Source: Prorocentrum cordatum (lineage: Eukaryota; Sar; Dinophyceae; Prorocentrales; Prorocentraceae). From it: a stretch of 64,000 nucleotides of DNA. Where the stretch lies: NCBI GenBank assembly GCA_963575745.1, contig CAUYUJ010008602.1, positions 132,366 to 196,365 of the forward strand, in the 5' to 3' direction. Below, piece after piece: positions 63,775-64,000 of this stretch. The notes under the pieces are model-generated. The model ran no database searches, was not told the DNA's origin, and saw nothing but the letters and a program-made list of their open reading frames with translations. The stretch's first letter is position 1, and every line of letters begins with the position of its first letter. The position numbers and the translations under genes were made by a program.

Positions 63775-63950
63775 GGGTAGACATAGGGGGGATTCATCGA
63801 CCTCCAATCGCCCACTGATCGCCGATAAGGATCCGATAACCCCACCCCGCCCAGGAACGTGCGGATCTGCCATCGGAGACCCATCGCCGATCTATCGGCG
63901 ATGTGTCGCCGATTCCAGGCCGATGTTCCCCCCCCTGTGCCAGTCCTCCC
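63775..63950. repeat. dispersed repeat family F, copy 3
   Basis: ATCGCCGATAAGGATCCGAT, CGCCCAGGAACGTGCGGAT, CCCATCGCCGATCTATCGGC and GTCGCCGATTCCAGGCCGAT in the order seen at 179 and 11595. 63556-63774 has no recognised gene. Confidence 0.75.
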
Positions 63951-64000
63951 CCCATCGTTGCCCCTCATTTCTCCTCGGCGGGAGTACGGTGGGGGCGTTC

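Overview
This window is nuclear DNA of a dinoflagellate. The decisive sign is at 13344-13365: a complete match to the 22-nt dinoflagellate trans-spliced leader (it contains CCGTAGCCATTTTGGC). It sits exactly at the 5' end of a LINE retrotransposon. The overall GC-rich composition, GC-AG and non-canonical introns, repeat-dense layout and dinoflagellate-type LINE proteins agree with this. The species cannot be fixed from the sequence; a lineage rich in introner elements fits best.

Layout. 1-540: a short probable exon (96-178) followed by an intron-like repeat. 542-8642: an apparently intact tyrosine-recombinase retrotransposon of the DIRS superfamily (PAT/Ngaro-like) with split direct repeats A1 / B1-A2 / B2, and gag, RT-RNase H and tyrosine recombinase ORFs. 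8650-13327: GAG microsatellites, a decayed LINE endonuclease on the minus strand, and a minisatellite. 13328-19684: a complete LINE with ORF1 and ORF2 (endonuclease, RT, RNase H), starting with the spliced leader and bounded by a 16-bp target-site duplication. 19685-32780: repeats of many kinds with no convincing gene. 32780-38400: four tandem units of 1.2-1.7 kb sharing a minus-strand acidic reading frame. 38400-47050: minisatellites, one probable exon, and three LINE remnants (39993-41400 +, 43981-44877 +, 45354-46832 -), with a 90-bp satellite array at 42125-43770. 47050-56480: microsatellites, MITE-like families and a second, oppositely oriented 90-bp array. 56485-59435: the only convincing host gene, a MATE-family transporter with at least five exons. 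59435-64000: more hairpin elements and microsatellites.

The most striking system is in the MATE gene. Its introns are themselves short inverted-repeat elements (introners). Two introns (58143-58344, 58585-58788) are copies of one GC-rich hairpin element, each flanked by a duplicated ACCAT, and removing element plus one duplicate restores the reading frame. Further copies of the same hairpin lie at 55412, 59638, 60206 and 61920. A second family whose ends include GTAAGAG and YAG occurs four times and provides another MATE intron. A third small element (about 195 bp, 6-8 bp target duplications) has inserted inside two of these introns. At least six other dispersed inverted-repeat or repeat families are present.

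What is direct observation: coordinates, repeats, motifs, duplications and reading frames. Family assignments come from recalled motif knowledge, without any database search. Splicing and mobility are inferred.
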